NCBI GenBank assembly: GCA_020055645.1
Contig: CM034547.1
Span: 4,712,001 to 4,776,000, forward strand
Direction: 5' to 3'
DNA length: 64,000 nucleotides
Origin: Tomocerus qinae
Lineage: Eukaryota > Arthropoda > Collembola > Entomobryomorpha > Tomoceridae
The notes beneath the pieces are model-generated. The model did no database searches. It saw only the letters and a list, made by a program, of their open reading frames with translations, and was not told the origin of the DNA. Positions 60,265 through 64,000 of the stretch are shown piece by piece. The position numbers and the translations under genes were made by a program. Each line of letters starts with the position of its first letter. The first letter of the stretch is position 1.

Positions 60265-62219
60265 ATGAAGCCTAATCTTAGTAAGAAAATGAAATTTACA
60301 AAATCTAATCTTCCCACTGACGAAGACTCTTTGAAAAAGAAAATTGAAAAGTTAGAAAAAAAGCTGAAGGTAAACAAACTAAACAAAGACACTATCAAAC
60401 TATTATTAGCTACATTCCATATTTCAGTTCAATTCAGATCAAGAGAATTTTCTCATTCATTATATGTTATTGATATTACAGAAAATGGAGAAAGTAATTG
60501 AAAAATGGGACAGGAAAGACGTGGACCTGAATTTTGATTTGGACAGTCAAGCCGAGATAAATACGCCATATCTTGTAAAATCCAGAACTGTTGATCGGTA
60601 AGGATTTTTTCAAACTTTGAACTTCACTTCTTCTGAATTGTGCTATTATACTGCTATATTGAAAATGTATAGTACGATAATGTTATTATTACTACCTTCA
60701 TGTGCAAAAAGGAAAATAAAATATATCCTTTTTACATTTCAGCTACATGCAAGTTTGGAGAATGCTTTGTGAGATTCAGAAATATTCTTCTGTAGATACT
60801 GGGCGACCTATTCACAAAAGAATTGCTGTTGAAAATGGTAATTGATATGCAGTACATTATATGCATGATGTTGTTTAATTTAATTAGAATTTAACAATAA
60901 ACTCCATTTTTTTATTATTTCAGTGACAAGTTTTCCGGAAATTAACGAAGCATTTTTTAAGAATGTGAATTCGCGCATCCGTAAAGATGTGTATTACTTT
61001 CCCGACTTTCCAGAAGTTCTGGCCATCGTTGAAAATGTCAAAGAAGCTAAAAAATTGGCTATCAGAGATTGTGACATTAGACAAATCGGTATTTAAAACT
61101 AATTTTGATTTTTGACTTTTTATTTCGGATATGCTATACAAGGGTAACAACAGGTATTTCCCCGATGATATGCATTACGCACTGGCGGAGCAAGGTTCGT
61201 GGTTAGATTTTCAAGGTTCTCTTGTTCCCAGGTTTTCGAAAAATCCTGATTCCGTTTTCCTCTGTGACCTAAAAGTGTGTAAATATTAAATTTTTATGTA
61301 AAATAGCAAAGGATCTTTTTGAGCGGATTGCTGTTATCCTTAAAAAGAGGAGAAGAAAAGATTTCTGTGTGGTACTGCCCTCTGAAGAGATAAAGGATCC
61401 AGCGGAAGAAGACGCAGAACTGTCTAAAAAACTGGAAGAAAATAAATCAAAAGGGAAACGAGAAGATGATGTAATTATTATTTTACTCTATCAATTAATT
61501 ACTATTTTATCATTTAATTATTAATTATTATTTACCTTGTAAGCCTTTTATGTTGCTACTTTTACATTGTCGAGTTTATGGTATTTCCCTTGGTAATATG
61601 TTCAGTGGTTTATCTTATGTTCATGATAATTTTAACCAAATATAGTATTGTCCGTAACCAATCTATATTATTGCTATTTCGTTTACAATGCAATTAATAT
61701 TTTAGTGAGCGAAAAGAATTTACTTATCGGATAATGTGATTGAAAAAGTATTTGAAGATGTTTTAAAGATGGCTAAAAATCTGAAATTTTTAGGTTATCA
61801 AAGAGTTTGTGGAAAAGCAAACAGAGAATATAGATTTAGGGGACGAAGATTCCAGTGTCACTGAACATGAGGACGAGGACGAAGAAATGAATAACATTGA
61901 TGAAGATGTGTTGAGTGACAATGAGGACGTTGTGATGAATAACAACAAGGATGATGTTATGATTGACGACGAAAACGATGGTACGAGTAACGAGGTGGAT
62001 GAAGAGATGAATAGCAACGAGGACGATGAAATAAGTGACAACTTTGACAAACAAGATAATGCGGTGGTAAACGATAATGACGATGACGATGGCAATGACT
62101 CGGATGTACTAATATTATCAGATGAAGAAGTATCCCAAAAAAATTTAGTCATAGTTTTATCTGATAATGAAGATGACTCGGACATTGAAATTTTAGCCGT
62201 AAGTAGTGGCTGTGCTTGA
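60265..62219 (+). CDS. DAXX-like histone H3.3 chaperone
   Basis: Six exons, 60265-60369, 60482-60597, 60743-60837, 60924-61088, 61307-61470 and 61794-62219, give 356 residues in frame. The central 180 residues follow the DAXX histone-binding domain in order: YMQVWRMLCEI, KRIAVENVTSFPEINEAFFK, FPDFPEVLAIVENV, AKDLFERIAVILKKRRRKDF, then ELSKKLEENK and DVIKEFVE. A Lys-rich N-terminus precedes. The tail is Asp/Glu-rich and ends in two SUMO-interaction-like motifs, DVLILSDEE and LVIVLSDNEDDSDIEIL. DAXX with ATRX deposits histone H3.3 at silent and repetitive chromatin in the nucleus and binds SUMOylated partners. The protein is shorter than mammalian DAXX, and the N-terminal helical bundle is reduced. 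A donor (GTAAGT) at 62199 may extend or change the last residues; read through, it ends at 62219. Confidence 0.88.
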
Positions 62220-62681
62220 TTACCAATTATTGACATCACATATTATGCAGAATGAGATAATTCTTTGAAGTATCGTGTAGTTTAATTTTTCGAGAACAAT
62301 AATTAATAATTGCAACGTTAATATTATAGATTATTGCATGCCATTGATGATTTGTACTGCATAATGTTTATATTCTTAGTTGTCTTTTTAACAGTGATAG
62401 TGATGATGGTAGCAAACAAGGTAAAAGTTATTTATTTAATCAAGCCAAAATTCTCGGAAACTCCGAGCCTGATGAATTGATGACTGATAATGTAAAAAAA
62501 TAAGTACAGAACCTTTCAACAAAGCTGTAAACAAAAACTAAAATAACAAAATTAATCATTTATATTATATTTATAGATATTGTCTGTTTTCTTAAATCAT
62601 GGAGAAGCAACATTTATAATTTTCGCAAAACGTATACGCTATTTATCATTAAATTTTCTTAAGATGTTACAGAAGTTTAGT

Positions 62682-62744
62682 CAATCACTAATCCCCGCAC
62701 TAGCCGTACCAAAGGGACTTTGCAAATTAGGGGATTAGCGATTG
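62682..62744. repeat. 15-bp-arm inverted repeat
   Basis: CAATCACTAATCCCC and GGGGATTAGCGATTG, one mismatch, loop about 33 bases. Confidence 0.7.
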
Positions 62745-63105
62745 CATGGACATATCGTAATTCAAAGGGATAATATAGTACCCTATTGTATTTAGTAATT
62801 TAGGCAATGTGTATTTACCATGTTAATTTATTATCACATTTAATACAAAGGAGAATTTGTGATTTCCTATTCGACTGATGAACTATTTTGTAATGCATCT
62901 CATTATTATAAGTTCTTATGTGGACTTTTGACTGTAACAATGTTATATAAGCAGTCATGCGATTCATGATTATAGTATGACCAGAGTAACAATTTAGTAC
63001 TAGATCAGGAGGATTAGTACCAGGAGTAAATGAATTCATATCTGTTTATTGTCTTATGAGAACGTGTAGAAGTTTTAATCTATGTATGTACTTAATTATT
63101 AATTA

Positions 63106-63289
63106 TGCTAGTTTGCTTTAAGGTCGAAGACAATAGAAACAATTAAATACCATGTTTAATTGGATATTTTGTATTGTGTTGCTAATTGCTGTTCAATTAT
63201 CTTTCCTCGACGATTGGAGAAGCGAGTCCAGTACACTCACTGCTGCACTCGCTTTCACCGATCGTCTTCGACCTTGAAGCAAACTAGCA
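63106..63289. mobile_element. Small palindromic element (184 bp)
   Basis: Ends TGCTAGTTTGCTTTAAGGTC and GACCTTGAAGCAAACTAGCA are inverted with one difference. Inner motifs CGACGATTGG / CCGATCGTC and GCGAGT / ACTCGC also pair. Non-coding, MITE-like. Confidence 0.8.
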
Positions 63290-64000
63290 ATAAGCAATGC
63301 ATTCGATCGACAGACAACAAACAGACTTAGTCATAGTATTATTATAAGTTATGTTAAACCTTTTATAAACATATTTCAATTGTTTGACGACAAAATCTTG
63401 AATTAGACCATTTGGTCTGCAAAGAATTAGAAATTGATGTGTAATGTTTGTTGGTTTCATTATTTCTGAATAAAAATAATTATCATACCTGAATTTCTTT
63501 ATCTACCTTTAACTTATGACTATGATAAAATTGCAGAAATGATTTTAGTTTTGTATGCATGAGCTTTGAATAGTAGTACCCATTTCTACCTCAACTTTGA
63601 AATGCTATATTTTTAATTTTGGTTTGTTTACAGTCTAAGACCATAATATTAATAATAACCAATATGCAATTCATTTTAAAAAATATATAAAGTGGGCAAA
63701 ATAGTTGCGCCATTTGAGAATAATGGGGTTCAAAGTAGGCCCCAAATTGACAAAATTTCGATTTGAACCTGCAATATTTCGAAAGTAGCAGGAATATTCT
63801 AACCGAATTTAAATTTACCTTTTAACTACCTTTTTCCTATTTTTAACTTTTCAGTGATTTGAAGACAATTGCCTTTAAAAAGAGATGAAAAGAGTCTTCT
63901 ACACAGTACACACATGGCCGCAGACTAGGACTAGTGCCTACAGTTCGCTCCGCTCTTTAGATTTATCAAGGAAGACAAATCGGGAAAATTTAAAATAAAT

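Larger units (their letters stand above)
62220..64000. other. Intergenic to the window end
   Basis: AT-rich. A possible alternative last DAXX exon begins at about 62395 but starts with an in-phase stop. Holds hairpins at 62682-62744 and 63106-63289. No gene seen. Confidence 0.5.

Noticed and set aside
61790..62239. Ser-rich minus-strand open frame
   Set aside because: Antisense of the Asp/Glu-rich tail of the DAXX-like protein.
62395..62420. Extra last exon for the DAXX-like gene
   Set aside because: Splicing from 62198 in phase gives an immediate stop, so it adds no residues. The read-through end at 62219 was preferred.
1..64000. tRNA and other structured RNA genes
   Set aside because: None was recognised by eye. 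A covariance-model scan would be decisive and could not be run, so no claim is made.

Overview
The window looks like nuclear DNA of an arthropod. It is AT-rich and its genes are split by short GT-AG introns. The families present are animal or arthropod ones: anoctamin, CD36/SNMP, tetraspanins, a MYND-SET (SMYD-A-like) protein, an insect-type 7TM chemoreceptor, a DAXX-like histone chaperone and low-complexity cuticle-type secreted proteins. Gene-poor DNA is filled with small inverted-repeat transposons. A basal hexapod such as a springtail is my best guess; this is inference from the gene mix and the sequence alone does not prove it.

Layout. 1-3288 (+): 3' part of an anoctamin gene with a very acidic tail. 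3625-7419 (-): a GTPase-MACPF-coiled-coil gene, probably spliced to Cys-rich repeats. 8376-9163 (-): a secreted beta-trefoil-like protein. 10682-11670 (+): a decayed ionotropic-receptor-like gene. 12783-15110: a palindromic element, minisatellites and a 20-bp satellite of about 60 copies. 16877-18928 (+): a FAD amine-oxidase-family enzyme. 21681-22768 (+): an Ala-rich secreted protein with a TATA promoter. 24169-26353 (-): a 7TM chemoreceptor. 27345-28526: a MULE-like element carrying a nested MITE. 30414-33501 (+): a MYND/SET protein. 35156-35715 (-): a Ser/Tyr/Pro/Ala-repeat secreted protein with a frameshift. 37410-39011 and 40100-42116 (+): tandem tetraspanins. 44129-45289 (+): a small secreted protein. 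47173-47740: a 209-bp perfect inverted repeat. 48471-49901 (-): a C-type lectin with a Thr/Pro mucin tail. 50405-51249 (-): a coding relic. 51691-55247 (-): a CD36-family receptor. 60265-62219 (+): a DAXX-like gene. The remaining stretches, notably 55.3-60.2 kb, are gene-poor.

The genes are independent transcription units and no operon logic applies. Several products face the outside of the cell (chemoreceptor, CD36, C-type lectin, tetraspanins, MACPF protein, trefoil-like protein), but nothing in the sequence shows that they act in one pathway. Exon models were built by eye from splice consensus and reading-frame continuity. Several give an exact in-frame total (MYND/SET 668 aa, CD36 488 aa, tetraspanins 315 and 387 aa, DAXX-like 356 aa, 7TM receptor 397 aa).

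The most unusual items are the AIG1-type GTPase/MACPF fusion, the satellite whose sub-variants keep a dyad by paired changes, the 209-bp perfect inverted repeat, and a MULE-like element whose other arm preserves the empty site of a nested insertion.
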